NCBI GenBank assembly: GCA_949358305.1
Contig: CASHSZ010000070.1
Span: 124,001 to 188,000 of the forward strand
Direction: 5' to 3'
Source of the DNA: Strigamia acuminata
Lineage: Eukaryota; Arthropoda; Chilopoda; Geophilomorpha; Linotaeniidae
DNA length: 64,000 bases
Shown: positions 1-10,990 of the stretch, one piece after another
Numbering within the stretch: the stretch's first letter is position 1
Layout: the number at the start of each line of letters is the position of its first letter
Program-made: the position numbers and the translations under genes
The notes under the pieces: model-generated
What the model saw: the letters and a program-made list of their open reading frames with translations, nothing else
The model's database searches: none
What the model was told of the DNA's origin: nothing

Positions 1-460
1 GACGTATTCAAGGGGGTATTCAAGGCAGTACGCCATGTTTTCCACTATTATTCAAGGCCATGTTTTCCAGTATTTTATTTTTACCATTTTGTAAGTTTAT
101 TGCAATATGTATAAAGTTTATTGCTTTTTGTATGAAGAGTAGTATTCTTTGTGTAATGTGTCTTTATAAACATCACACACAACGGTTTTTTCTGTTTTCT
201 TCATGTTTATGTTTCGCGTATGCACGTGAAGCCCTGGCACATCTGTCGAACACCTGTACGCATTTGGACGCGCTCAGGGCGCTACATCGCGTGCTGAAAC
301 GCGCTGACGGCGCTACATCACGCATAGTAGCATATATATCACACACATTTCGCGCCCACGACAAAGTACGAACTCATGGCGATCACCAAAGAACATTTAC
401 TCTTCCACACACGTTTTATTTTCTCACAGTCCTGTACACATTTAACTTGCGCGCGCACTT
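1..460. repeat. Head segment of macrosatellite (copies also at 21516 and 39961)
   Basis: A 460-bp segment between the spacer and the first R unit, present three times (1-460, 21516-21975, 39961-40420) with no difference that I noticed. It begins with a short repeated ATTCAAGG motif and contains GC-rich runs such as repeated GGCGCTACATC. An open frame of 239-284 codons crosses it into R1. It has low-complexity, biased composition and no recognisable domain, so I do not call it a gene. Confidence 0.75.
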
Positions 461-1970
461 GCTAATGCTACGGTCGACGGCGATTCGCATGCGCTATCCG
501 CTGCATCAAACCCCAAATACCGATAAAAAATCGCAGAAAACACTAATCCCGACCCAAAAACCGCCAAAATTACCCTCAACACACGCCAACAACCTTCCAC
601 CACTTAAATTACACCGGAAAAAAACAATTTCAAACCGAAAAATCAACAAAAAAGGCCAAAAAAATATTGCAAACAAAGAGAAAAGATCAATTATCGAGGC
701 AAATCCCCACCACAAAACAACGCATCGCCGGTATACACTTAAGCGTACAGTGCACAACACTACTGTTTATTTTCAATGATCCAATAAATAAAATTTGAAA
801 CAAAGTTGAGTGGAATTGTACGTTTCTTGTATATTAAAGTTTTTATTTTGTTTGTTTACACTTAATTTTTTTTTTCCATCATAGAATGGCGACTCGATAC
901 TTTTGTAGCTCGAATTCACTTCGTAAACGTGGTCGGTGTTCATCACGCGTCAATGCGCTCGTGCAATAGTATAGGCGCGCATACGATTTGATGCGCGCAA
1001 AACTTGCAAAACTTGCACGGAATTTGGGCAATTTTTGACAAATTTCAGCAGATTTTTGCCTGTATTTGACAAATTTCAGAAGATTTTTGCCTATATTTGA
1101 CAAATTTCAGAAGATTTCCTCAATCCTCAAACATTTGCTGAAATTTCTCATAAAATTTCTAAAATTAATTGAAATTTGTCTGAAATTTGTCTGGAATTTG
1201 TCAAATATTGTCAAAAATCCGTGGAAATTTGTCAAATACTGGCAAAAATCCATGTAAATTTGTCAAAAATTGCCATAATTCGGTGCAAATTGTGTTAGAT
1301 ATTGGAAAAATTTATTTTAACGCTTCCAACGCGCCAGTAAATCGCGCGTGCACACGCATGGATTTTTCGTCATAGTTGGATGCGCGCAAACCTCACGTAA
1401 CTTGCGCCAAAATTTGGCAATTTTGGACAAATTTCAGCAGATTTTTGCCAGTATTTGACAAATTTCCACTGATTTTTGACAATATTTGACCCAACAACTG
1501 CGCCACGTTCCAGGCGCCGGTTTAGGCATTTTAGACCCGTTTTAGACCGTTTTAGATGGCGAAAACGTTCTCTCCATCATTTTCTACCCCTGGGTGAGGT
1601 TTTCAGCGTTCATGATTGATGAAAAAGCTGTTTTCTAACTAGCTGTCCCATTGCTAGTTTTGGCGTCAGGTTTTAGCAACCTTCCGATCCGTTCTCTGTC
1701 GTCTGCACGACCTCCAAGACCGTTTTAGGGTTAATTTGAGTCAAATAATTCATTCTGGGGGTTGTTTTGGGTTTTTTACAAGTGTGTTTTTGTAGTTTTT
1801 ATTGGTTTCAAACATTGTCAATTCTTTATACAAGTGTAACTTTCATTTCTCTGTATTTTGAGAACTTTGCATTGCAGCAAAGTTCATTTCTTGCCCCTTA
1901 ATTATTGTGTAATTGTTGGTTTTCAAGCCCGTTTTTTAACAATAACTTTATTTGAAGTGCCTATTGTTTC

Positions 1971-1992
1971 AGGCACGTGCTTCCACGTGCCT
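1971..1992. other. Perfect hairpin with two CACGTG boxes in every R unit
   Basis: AGGCACGTG, a 4-nt loop (CTTC), then CACGTGCCT followed by TTTT. The stem is 9 bp and perfect. It recurs at the same place in every direct R unit (for example 8357, 10015, 23486). In the inverted right-arm R copy the hairpin is degraded to GGCACGTGGAAGCACGTGAC. CACGTG is the canonical E-box core, but no function is shown here. Confidence 0.6.
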
Positions 1993-2402
1993 TTTATTGT
2001 TGAGCAATTTCTTGGGCAGTTGCGCTCCTGTTGCTAGCATTGCCGCGCGTTCTCCGCGCGCGTACTCGCGTTTCGCATCACACACATTCGGATTCGATGG
2101 CCTATCGCGGCGGCACATTGTGTGGCATAGCGCGGCACGTTGCAATTGCTAATGCTACGGTCGACGGCGATTCGCATGCGCTATCCGCTGCATCAAACCC
2201 CAAATCCCGACCCAAAAACCGCCAAAATTACCCTCAACACACGCCAACAACCTTCCACCACTTAAATTACACCGGAAAAAAACAATTTCAAACCGAAAAA
2301 TCAACAAAAAAGGCCAAAAAAATATTGCAAACAAAGAGAAAAGATCAATTATCGAGGCAAATCCCCACCACAAAACAACGCATCGCCGGTATACACTTAA
2401 GC

Positions 2403-2586
2403 TGCTGTGTTCGGACTTCACTGCATGTTTTGTGTAGTGACGTTATCTTTGCCTCAGGCGCTGTACCCCCAGCGCCACCTTGTAGCTTGACCCCGAATAA
2501 AGCACTTGTTAGTTCTTAGCCTAATATGACTGACCTTTCATTTCAACCATCCTCAACATAATTTGTTATTAGTAAGATATATACTA
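2403..2586 (+). repeat. 5' LTR of gypsy element
   Basis: 184 bp, beginning TGCTGTG and ending ATATACTA (TG...TA rather than the usual TG...CA). It carries a polyadenylation signal AATAAA at 2496-2501. No clear TATA box is visible. It reads identical to the 3' LTR. Confidence 0.95.
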
Positions 2587-2588
2587 AA

Positions 2589-2604
2589 TGGCGACGAGAT
2601 AAGG
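2589..2604 (+). other. Candidate primer-binding site of gypsy element
   Basis: Begins TGGCGACGAG two bases after the 5' LTR. TGG at this place is expected, as the complement of the CCA end of a tRNA. The tRNA itself is not identified here. A related AATGGCGACTCG motif occurs in each R unit (for example 893). Confidence 0.55.
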
Positions 2605-2782
2605 ATCCGAAATCCACGTGCAACTAATGAATCCAGTAGCGACGCAAGTTTTTTCGTGTTTTTCGAACTTTTTGACCACTTTTTCGGCCCGTTGCTGACC
2701 ACGCCGTCCCGACGTTAGGCCTACGTTCCATTGTCACGTTTTCCTCGCGTTTTCGTACTCAACGCCGACTTTTGCCATCAAA

Positions 2783-5700
2783 ATGTCAGCTCTAAAAGGG
2801 ACACCGCGGGAATACGATCCAACAGAGGATTGGGGCCTGTATTGCAAGCGAATGACGAGCATTTTCGCTTGTAACAAAATCGTCGATGACCAGGAGAAGG
2901 TCCACACGCTGCTGTCGTACGTCGGCATGCCGACGTTTAAGCAGCTGGACACGCTCGCGGCGCCGAAGGAAGCTGCCGACTTGAAGTACGCGGACCTAGT
3001 GGCCTTGATGCAGAAAAATGCACGCGCGAAGCCGCTCGTGCTGGGAGAAATTCGCCGTTTTCACCGCCGTGATCGACTGCCGAATGAAACCGTGCTGGAG
3101 TATTCTCTCGCTCTTCAGGACCTGGCCCAAAACTGTGAGTTCGCCGACAAAACTAACGAATTAAGAAATCGCTTTCTTTGTGGCCTCCAGAATGAGCAAG
3201 TGCAACAGGCACTCACGTTAAAAAAAGATTTGACGTTCGACGACGCGGTCGAGTTCGCTGCCGCTGCTGAAGTGTCGCAAAAGGAATTTTCGACGATCGC
3301 GACGCAGAATGCATCGGCGCTGCCGGTGCACAAACTCCACCACGACTCCAAACCACGTCACGATGCGTCAAGGGGTAGAAAACGCTCCTCGAGGGGCACT
3401 ACCTCGTTTCAACCAGGCCGCCAACCATCCAACTCGAAAGGAAATGTGTCGGCGTGTTCTGCTTGCGGCAGTAAGTCGCACACGCGTGAAGCGTGCCGCT
3501 TTCGCGATGCCACGTGCCACGGATGCGGAAAAACTGGCCACATCAAACCAGTTTGCCGGTCGGTCTTGAAGTCACCAGCTCCAGTCCATGCAGTCGAGAT
3601 GCCACAACAGCTCACGTACTACGCTGTCGAGCCGGATTTGACGACGACCGTCAACGCGATTGGCATTAAAGCCACACAACCAATTATTTTGGCCATTAAA
3701 ATTGCTAATGTCAATCTCCTAATGGAAATGGACACGGGAGCAGGCGCTACATTTATAAATCTCGAAACTTATACTAAATATTTTTCAAATTTTCCGTTGC
3801 AGCCCCTTCCGATCCAGATGAATACGTATGGCGGCACAACACTCCGAATGGAAGGGGTTTGCGAAGTTCCGGTTCGTCATCGTGATCGCGATTTTCGTTT
3901 GCCGTTGTGCGTGGCGACTCACGGCCCCGTCCCACTTCTTGGCCGCGACTGGCTCGAAGCATTTGGTTTGCTGTCGAAAACTGGCGACCTGGTGGGCGCA
4001 GAAGTATTTTCGTTGTCCACATCGACGCCTACGCCCGAGAAGCTCGATACACCGTCGTCCAACAGATTGGACGAGATTTTGGAACGTCATGCCAACGTTT
4101 TTCGCGATGAAATCGGATGTTACAACGTGCACAAGGTCCACATCGATATCGATCCGGCCGTGCAACCGATATTTTTGAAGAATTACCCAGTTCCACTCGC
4201 GATGAAGCCACGACTGGAGGAAGAGCTGCGCAGACTGCAGGATTTAGGTATCATAACTCCTGTCGCTTCTTCTAAATGGGCGACACCTATTATGCATGTC
4301 CTTAAATCAGATGGCACGTTAAAGATAGCGGGATGCTATAATAGAACCATAAATAAGGCGGTTCTCCCCAACTCTTACCCTTTACCTCTGTTTGAAGACG
4401 TTGCAGCGAAGTTGTCGGGCGGTGAGACGTATTCTACTCTTGATATGAATCACGCTTACAACCAGCTGGAGTTGGATGCAGAGAGTAAATTGGTGTGCAC
4501 AATTAATACCCACTTGGGTCTCTTCACAGTAAATAGACTTTTTTACGGGATATCCAGCGCGCCGGCAATCTTCCAACGCGAGATGGACAAATTAACAGCC
4601 AAAGTCGAGAGTACGCAGCCGTTCATTGATGATTCGGCCGTGACCGGTGCAACAAACGCGACGCACTTATGCAACCTGGATCAATTATTGGGTGCATTTA
4701 ACAAAGCCAATTTAACATTAAATAGGAAAAAGTGCAAGTTTTTGCGTGCTTGTGTGCAGTTTTTGGGGCTGAACATTTCCAAGCTAGGAATCACGCCAGT
4801 GGACTCAAAATTGGCTCCACTACGCAACGCCATGCAGCCAACCGACGTTTTATCGCTCAAATCGTTCCTGGGGCTCATAAACTATTATGGCAAATTTATT
4901 AATAATTTATCCACTTTATTAGAGCCGCTTTACCGCCTCACGCGCGACGATACGCCGTGGACATGGGGACAGGAACAACACAAGGCCTGGACGAAGGTCA
5001 AGGCTGCAGTAACTGTCGATTCAGCGCTGGCACACTACGACGCGAAGAAGCAACTTTATCTGACCGTTGATGCCTCGCCGGTCGGTGTGGGCGCCTTTAT
5101 TTCCCACGTAGAAAATGGAATCCATCGTCCAATTGCCTTTGCGAGTTCCCTCTTGTCCAGCGCGCAGAAAAATTATGCGCAAATCGACCGTGAAGGTCTT
5201 GCGATCGTTTATGGCGTTCGCCGCTTCCATCACCACCTGTTTGGGAGAAAATTCATTTTACGAACTGACCACAAACCGCTGGTGGCCATTTTCGGAGAGA
5301 AGAAAGGATGCAATCAAATTGTCGCCGCTCGCCTGCACCGGTGGGCAATTTTCCTGAGTGCCTACGATTATGCTATCGAGCATGTGCCTGCTGTCGACAA
5401 CCAAATTGCAGACGGATTGTCTCGCAATCCTCAACCCGTAGTCGACGGTCGAGAAGACCTCGATATGCACGTTAACGAAATATTTTCCGTTTCTCTTTCG
5501 CAGTTTCCAGTATCGCAGGCAGCCTTGCGTGCAGCATACGACACAGATGCCCAATTGCAGGCAGTTCTGCAGTGCATCCGAGACGAATGGAAATCAAAGA
5601 CACCTGACTTAATAAATTTTTATAAGCACAGGTCCGCCTTTTCCACACATGGACCATTCTTGTTCCTGTCGGAGCGTTTGGTCGTGCCAGAGCAGCTTCG

Positions 5701-6841
5701 CCGTGCAGTCCTGACGGAGTTGCATGCAGGACATTTCGGAATCGTTCGCACCAAGTCGTTCGCTCGCTCAACAGTTTGGTGGCCGTCAATCGACCGTGAC
5801 ATCGAGTCGATGGTGCGTTCGTGCGACGTGTGCCAGCGCGCACTCCCGGATCCGCCTAAGACGTCCGACTTGCGTTGGCCCATTCCCGACGAAATTTGGG
5901 GGCGAATCCACCTCGATTTCGCCGGCCCCTTTCATGGCAAAATGTTCCTGTTGGCTGTGGATGCGCGCACCAAGTGGTGCGAAGTTCGTATGATGACCGC
6001 CACTACCTCGAAAGCAACAATTGCGGTTTTAAAATGTTGGTTTAAACGTCACGGCTTGCCGATCCACGTTCATTCCGACAATGGGCCGCAATTCACTTCA
6101 GCGGAATTTGTTGACTTCCTGTCACGGAACGGCATCCGACAAACTCGTTCACCGCCTTTCCACCCAGCTACCAACGGAGCAGTGGAAGGCTTCGTGAAGA
6201 CATTTAAAAATCAAGTCGGAAAATTTCTAAATTTGAATTTGAGCATTTCAGAAGCCGTTGACCAATTTTTAATTGCCTATCGCTCGACGCCGCACGTTTC
6301 TACACGGACTACGCCGTCCGAGGCATTTCTACAACGAACTGTTCGAACTAGATTACATTTGTTGAACCCCCGCTTAATGCCGGAGCCAACAACTGTGGAA
6401 ACGCGCCGTTCCTTCGAGCCTGGGGAATTGGTGTTCGCGCGCGACTATTTGCACGCCGCGAGATGGGTTCCTGGGATAATATCGCAGAAGACATCGTCCA
6501 CCACGTACGATGTGGCCGTCGGAAATGCCATAATTTGGAACCGACATGCGGACCAGCTCCGAAAACGCCAGACTTCGCACGCTCAAATTCCGGAGGGGGG
6601 AGGGAATCGCGGACATTTTCCTTTGATAAGTGACGACTCAAACCTCGGTAACACACCCCCAGTTGTACAACCGCAAGTCCTAGTTGCTCCTCCCAATTCA
6701 CCCAACCTCCTAAACGTTCGTGATGCTTCTCCAGCTCCTACACCTCCTCCTGTTCCCGTCAATACTCCTGTTGTGCCGTACCGCCATCCCCAGCGTATTC
6801 GCAACCCGACACAATTTTACGGATATAATAACAGTGATTAA
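2783..6841 (+). CDS. Gypsy gag-pol polyprotein (1,352 aa, intact)
   Basis: A single frame encoding the structural and replicative proteins of the retrotransposon. The N-terminal about 220 residues are gag-like. Two CCHC zinc knuckles follow (C225-C238 and C245-C258). The aspartic protease motif DTGA is at about residue 317. Reverse transcriptase has the LDMNHAY block (D554) and an active site reading FIDD (DD at 616-617). RNase H has D763. Integrase has an HHCC zinc finger and a D,D35E core with D1045, D1099 and E1135, then a WxPG module and a proline-rich tail. The start ATG sits in AAAATGT and is the first long-frame ATG after the leader. There is no frameshift between gag and pol and no chromodomain. 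FIDD in place of the common Y-x-DD, and GCY where GDY is usual in block 2, are variants, but the catalytic aspartates are present. The element looks autonomous. Confidence 0.95.
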   Translation: MSALKGTPREYDPTEDWGLYCKRMTSIFACNKIVDDQEKVHTLLSYVGMPTFKQLDTLAAPKEAADLKYADLVALMQKNARAKPLVLGEIRRFHRRDRLPNETVLEYSLALQDLAQNCEFADKTNELRNRFLCGLQNEQVQQALTLKKDLTFDDAVEFAAAAEVSQKEFSTIATQNASALPVHKLHHDSKPRHDASRGRKRSSRGTTSFQPGRQPSNSKGNVSACSACGSKSHTREACRFRDATCHGCGKTGHIKPVCRSVLKSPAPVHAVEMPQQLTYYAVEPDLTTTVNAIGIKATQPIILAIKIANVNLLMEMDTGAGATFINLETYTKYFSNFPLQPLPIQMNTYGGTTLRMEGVCEVPVRHRDRDFRLPLCVATHGPVPLLGRDWLEAFGLLSKTGDLVGAEVFSLSTSTPTPEKLDTPSSNRLDEILERHANVFRDEIGCYNVHKVHIDIDPAVQPIFLKNYPVPLAMKPRLEEELRRLQDLGIITPVASSKWATPIMHVLKSDGTLKIAGCYNRTINKAVLPNSYPLPLFEDVAAKLSGGETYSTLDMNHAYNQLELDAESKLVCTINTHLGLFTVNRLFYGISSAPAIFQREMDKLTAKVESTQPFIDDSAVTGATNATHLCNLDQLLGAFNKANLTLNRKKCKFLRACVQFLGLNISKLGITPVDSKLAPLRNAMQPTDVLSLKSFLGLINYYGKFINNLSTLLEPLYRLTRDDTPWTWGQEQHKAWTKVKAAVTVDSALAHYDAKKQLYLTVDASPVGVGAFISHVENGIHRPIAFASSLLSSAQKNYAQIDREGLAIVYGVRRFHHHLFGRKFILRTDHKPLVAIFGEKKGCNQIVAARLHRWAIFLSAYDYAIEHVPAVDNQIADGLSRNPQPVVDGREDLDMHVNEIFSVSLSQFPVSQAALRAAYDTDAQLQAVLQCIRDEWKSKTPDLINFYKHRSAFSTHGPFLFLSERLVVPEQLRRAVLTELHAGHFGIVRTKSFARSTVWWPSIDRDIESMVRSCDVCQRALPDPPKTSDLRWPIPDEIWGRIHLDFAGPFHGKMFLLAVDARTKWCEVRMMTATTSKATIAVLKCWFKRHGLPIHVHSDNGPQFTSAEFVDFLSRNGIRQTRSPPFHPATNGAVEGFVKTFKNQVGKFLNLNLSISEAVDQFLIAYRSTPHVSTRTTPSEAFLQRTVRTRLHLLNPRLMPEPTTVETRRSFEPGELVFARDYLHAARWVPGIISQKTSSTTYDVAVGNAIIWNRHADQLRKRQTSHAQIPEGGGNRGHFPLISDDSNLGNTPPVVQPQVLVAPPNSPNLLNVRDASPAPTPPPVPVNTPVVPYRHPQRIRNPTQFYGYNNSD

Positions 6842-6941
6842 GTGTATTTGTTTTTATTAATCGAATTGGTACATTGTCTGTCGTGAATGAATTCTATTAT
6901 TGTATTTGTGATTTGATTAATGTGCCATTAATGGGGAATGA

Positions 6942-7125
6942 TGCTGTGTTCGGACTTCACTGCATGTTTTGTGTAGTGACGTTATCTTTGCCTCAGGCGC
7001 TGTACCCCCAGCGCCACCTTGTAGCTTGACCCCGAATAAAGCACTTGTTAGTTCTTAGCCTAATATGACTGACCTTTCATTTCAACCATCCTCAACATAA
7101 TTTGTTATTAGTAAGATATATACTA
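6942..7125 (+). repeat. 3' LTR of gypsy element
   Basis: 184 bp, same sequence as the 5' LTR, followed directly by the TAAGC target duplication. It is preceded by GGGGAATGA (6933-6941), a short candidate polypurine tract. Confidence 0.95.
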
Positions 7126-10100
7126 TAAGCGTACAGTGCACAACACTACTGTTTATTTTCAATGATCCAATAAATAAAATTTGAAACAAAGTTGAGTGGA
7201 ATTGTACGTTTCTTGTATATTAAAGTTTTTATTTTGTTTGTTTACACTTAATTTTTTTTTTCCATCATAGAATGGCGACTCGATACTTTTGTAGCTCGAA
7301 TTCACTTCGTAAACGTGGTCGGTGTTCATCACGCGTCAATGCGCTCGTGCAATAGTATAGGCGCGCGTACGATTTGATGCGCGCAAAACTTGCAAAACTT
7401 GCACGGAATTTGGGCAATTTTTGACAAATTTCAGCAGATTTTTGCCTGTATTTGACAAATTTCAGAAGATTTTTGCCTATATTTGACAAATTTCAGAAGA
7501 TTTCCTCAATCCTCAAACATTTGCTGAAATTTCTCATAAAATTTCTAAAATTAATTGAAATTTGTCTGAAATTTGTCTGGAATTTGTCAAATATTGTCAA
7601 AAATCCGTGGAAATTTGTCAAATACTGGCAAAAATCCATGTAAATTTGTCAAAAATTGCCATAATTCGGTGCAAATTGTGTTAGATATTGGAAAAATTTA
7701 TTTTAACGCTTCCAACGCGCCAGTAAATCGCGCGTGCACACGCATGGATTTTTCGTCATAGTTGGATGCGCGCAAACCTCACGTAACTTGCGCCAAAATT
7801 TGGCAATTTTGGACAAATTTCAGCAGATTTTTGCCAGTATTTGACAAATTTCCACTGATTTTTGACAATATTTGACCCAACAACTGCGCCACGTTCCAGG
7901 CGCCGGTTTAGGCATTTTAGACCCGTTTTAGACCGTTTTAGATGGCGAAAACGTTCTCTCCATCATTTTCTACCCCTGGGTGAGGTTTTCAGCGTTCATG
8001 ATTGATGAAAAAGCTGTTTTCTAACTAGCTGTCCCATTGCTAGTTTTGGCGTCAGGTTTTAGCAACCTTCCGATCCGTTCTCTGTCGTCTGCACGACCTC
8101 CAAGACCGTTTTAGGGTTAATTTGAGTCAAATAATTCATTCTGGGGGTTGTTTTGGGTTTTTTACAAGTGTGTTTTTGTAGTTTTTATTGGTTTCAAACA
8201 TTGTCAATTCTTTATACAAGTGTAACTTTCATTTCTCTGTATTTTGAGAACTTTGCATTGCAGCAAAGTTCATTTCTTGCCCCTTAATTATTGTGTAATT
8301 GTTGGTTTTCAAGCCCGTTTTTTAACAATAACTTTATTTGAAGTGCCTATTGTTTCAGGCACGTGCTTCCACGTGCCTTTTATTGTTGAGCAATTTCTTG
8401 GGCAGTTGCGCTCCTGTTGCTAGCATTGCCGCGCGTTCTCCGCGCGCGTACTCGCGTTTCGCATCACACACATTCGGATTCGATGGCCTATCGCGGCGGC
8501 ACATTGTGTGGCATAGCGCGGCACGTTGCAATTGCTAATGCTACGGTCGACGGCGATTCGCATGCGCTATCCGCTGCATCAAACCCCAAATCCCGACCCA
8601 AAAACCGCCAAAATTACCCTCAACACACGCCAACAACCTTCCACCACTTAAATTACACCGGAAAAAAACAATTTCAAACCGAAAAATCAACAAAAAAGGC
8701 CAAAAAAATATTGCAAACAAAGAGAAAAGATCAATTATCGAGGCAAATCCCCACCACAAAACAACGCATCGCCGGTATACACTTAAGCGTACAGTGCACA
8801 ACACTACTGTTTATTTTCAATGATCCAATAAATAAAATTTGAAACAAAGTTGAGTGGAATTGTACGTTTCTTGTATATTAAAGTTTTTATTTTGTTTGTT
8901 TACACTTAATTTTTTTTTTCCATCATAGAATGGCGACTCGATACTTTTGTAGCTCGAATTCACTTCGTAAACGTGGTCGGTGTTCATCACGCGTCAATGC
9001 GCTCGTGCAATAGTATAGACGCGCGTACGATTTGATGCGCGCAAAACTTGCAAAACTTGCACGGAATTTGGGCAATTTTTGACAAATTTCAGCAGATTTT
9101 TGCCTGTATTTGACAAATTTCAGAAGATTTTTGCCTATATTTGACAAATTTCAGAAGATTTCCTCAATCCTCAAACATTTGCTGAAATTTCTCATAAAAT
9201 TTCTAAAATTAATTGAAATTTGTCTGAAATTTGTCTGGAATTTGTCAAATATTGTCAAAAATCCGTAGAAATTTGTCAAATACTGGCAAAAATCCATGTA
9301 AATTTGTCAAAAATTGCCATAATTCGGTGCAAATTGTGTTAGATATTGGAAAAATTTATTTTAACGCTTCCAACGCGCCAGTAAATCGCGCGTGCACACG
9401 CATGGATTTTTCGTCATAGTTGGATGCGCGCAAACCTCACGTAACTTGCGCCAAAATTTGGCAATTTTGGACAAATTTCAGCAGATTTTTGCCAGTATTT
9501 GACAAATTTCCACTGATTTTTGACAATATTTGACCCAACAACTGCGCCACGTTCCAGGCGCCGGTTTAGGCATTTTAGACCCGTTTTAGACCGTTTTAGA
9601 TGGCGAAAACGTTCTCTCCATCATTTTCTACCCCTGGGTGAGGTTTTCAGCGTTCATGATTGATGAAAAAGCTGTTTTCTAACTAGCTGTCCCATAGCTA
9701 GTTTTGGTGTCAGGTTTTAGCAACCTTCCGATCCGTTCTCTGTCGTCTGCACGACCTCCAAGACCGTTTTAGGGTTAATTTGAGTCAAATAATTCATTCT
9801 GGGGGTTGTTTTGGGTTTTTTACAAGTGTGTTTTTGTAGTTTTTATTGGTTTCAAACATTGTCAATTCTTTATACAAGTGTAACTTTCATTTCTCTGTAT
9901 TTTGAGAACTTTGCATTGCAGCAAAGTTCATTTCTTGCCCCTTAATTATTGTGTAATTGTTGGTTTTCAAGCCCGTTTTTTAACAATAACTTTATTTGAA
10001 GTGCCTATTGTTTCAGGCACGTGCTTCCACGTGCCTTTTATTGTTGAGCAATTTCTTGGGCAGTTGCGCTCCTGTTGCTAGCATTGCCGCGCGTTCTCCG

Positions 10101-10190
10101 CGCGCGTACTCGCGCGTTTCGCATCACACACATTCGGGTTCAATGGCCTATCGCGGCGGCACATTGTGTGGCATAGCGCGGCACGTTGCA

Positions 10191-10245
10191 ATTACGTGAC
10201 GTGGCACGTTGCTGTTACGTGACGCGATAGCCAGTATTTAAGCAG
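10191..10245 (+). promoter_or_regulatory. Promoter-like site facing the satellite core, left side, copy 1
   Basis: Two TTACGTGAC motifs (10192-10200 and 10215-10223) lie 5' of TATTTAAG (10235-10242), a TATA-box-like sequence. The next ATG is at 10270, about where a transcript would begin. The motif ACGTGAC resembles bZIP or bHLH sites. It is found where the last R unit meets S1, not in the other R units, and points into the repeat core. Transcription is inference only. Confidence 0.4.
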
Positions 10246-10300
10246 GGGATTCCATCATCGTTTACACAAATGCGCATTGCAACGTGGAGGCGCATTCGAG

Positions 10301-10990
10301 TCCTTTTCCCAAGCGTTGAAAAAGGACAAAACTCGTATTCGATTCGAAAGCGAATCGAATACGATTTTTGTCCTTTTTCAACGCAAAATTGTATTCGATT
10401 CGCTTTCGAATCGAATACGAGTTTTGCCCTTCTTCAACGCGAAATCGTATTCGACTCGCTTTCGAGTCGAATGCGAATTTTTCCCTTCTTCAACGCGAAA
10501 TCGTATTCGACTCGCTTTCGAGTCGAATGCGAATTTTGCCCTTCTTCAACGCGAAATCGTATTCGACTCGTTTTCGAGTCGAGTACGAATTTTGCCCTTC
10601 TTCAACGCGAAATCGTATTCGACTCGTTTTCGAGTCGAATGCGAATTCGTATTCGACTCGTTTTCGAGTCGAGTACGAATTTTGCCCTTCTTCAACGCGA
10701 AATCGTATTCGACTCGTTTTCGAGTCGAATGCGAATTTTGCCCTTCTTCAACGCGAAATCGTATTCGACTCGTTTTCGAGTCGAGTACGAATTTTGCCCT
10801 TCTTCAACGCGAAATCGTATTCGACTCGTTTTCGAGTCGAGTACGAATTTTGCCCTTCTTCAACGCGAAATCGTATTCGACTCGTTTTCGAGTCGAATGC
10901 GAATTTTGCCCTTCTTCAACGCAAAATCGTATTCGCCTCGTTTTCGAGTCGAATGCGAATTCGTATTCGACTCGTTTTCGAGTCGAGTAC
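10301..10990 (+). repeat. S1: 56-bp palindromic tandem repeat, left block, copy 1
   Basis: About a dozen units of roughly 56 bp, each with the non-palindromic part TTGCCCTTCTTCAACGCGAA and a hairpin with arms such as ATTCGACTCG and CGAGTCGAAT around a 4-nt CTTT or TTTT loop. Two units lack the linker and join hairpin to hairpin. The repeat has almost no stop codons in any forward frame, giving overlapping frames of 209-273 codons that encode the same peptide blocks out of phase. That argues against real coding. Confidence 0.9.

Larger units (their letters stand above)
2403..7125 (+). mobile_element. Complete Ty3/gypsy LTR retrotransposon inserted in an R unit
   Basis: A 4,723-bp element with 184-bp LTRs at both ends that appear identical, flanked by a 5-bp target duplication TAAGC (2398-2402 and 7126-7130). 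The empty site is visible in the other R units (CTTAAGCGTACAG near 8782), which fixes the insertion point to the base. It has one long gag-pol frame, a short leader with a TGG-starting primer-binding-site candidate, and a short purine-rich stretch before the 3' LTR. Intact coding capacity and identical LTRs indicate recent insertion, after the array was formed. The integrase and zinc-knuckle layout resembles the Mag-like gypsy elements common in invertebrates. That clade assignment is inference. Confidence 0.96.
461..10193 (+). repeat. R tandem array, copy 1 (three 1,658-bp units, one split by gypsy)
   Basis: Units: R1 461-2147 (1,687 bp, carrying a 29-bp insertion near 513), R2 2148-8533 (split by the retrotransposon at 2403-7125) and R3 8534-10193. 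Each unit starts at GCTAATGCTACGGTCGAC and ends at GCACGTTGCAATT. Inside are 28-29-bp microrepeats (TTTGACAAATTTCAG... AGATTTTTGCC) in forward, reverse and forward blocks (about 1023-1110, 1185-1275 and 1415-1490). There is also a poly-A-signal-like AATAAATAAA and a T-rich tract. No long conserved reading frame is present. The frames of 60-140 codons inside have skewed composition and look like chance. Confidence 0.9.

Noticed and set aside
60-779. 239-284-codon frame through the head and first R unit (three copies)
   Set aside because: Crosses a repeat-module boundary, has low-complexity Phe/Lys/Thr-rich composition and no domain. Open by chance and repeated only because the array is repeated.
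461-10193. R units as LTRs of one retrotransposon
   Set aside because: Units are head to tail without any coding internal region between them. The LTR-like motifs are too weak to annotate as LTRs.
10301-10990. CRISPR array
   Set aside because: The 56-bp units are tandem repeats with no unique spacers and no cas genes, in a eukaryotic context.
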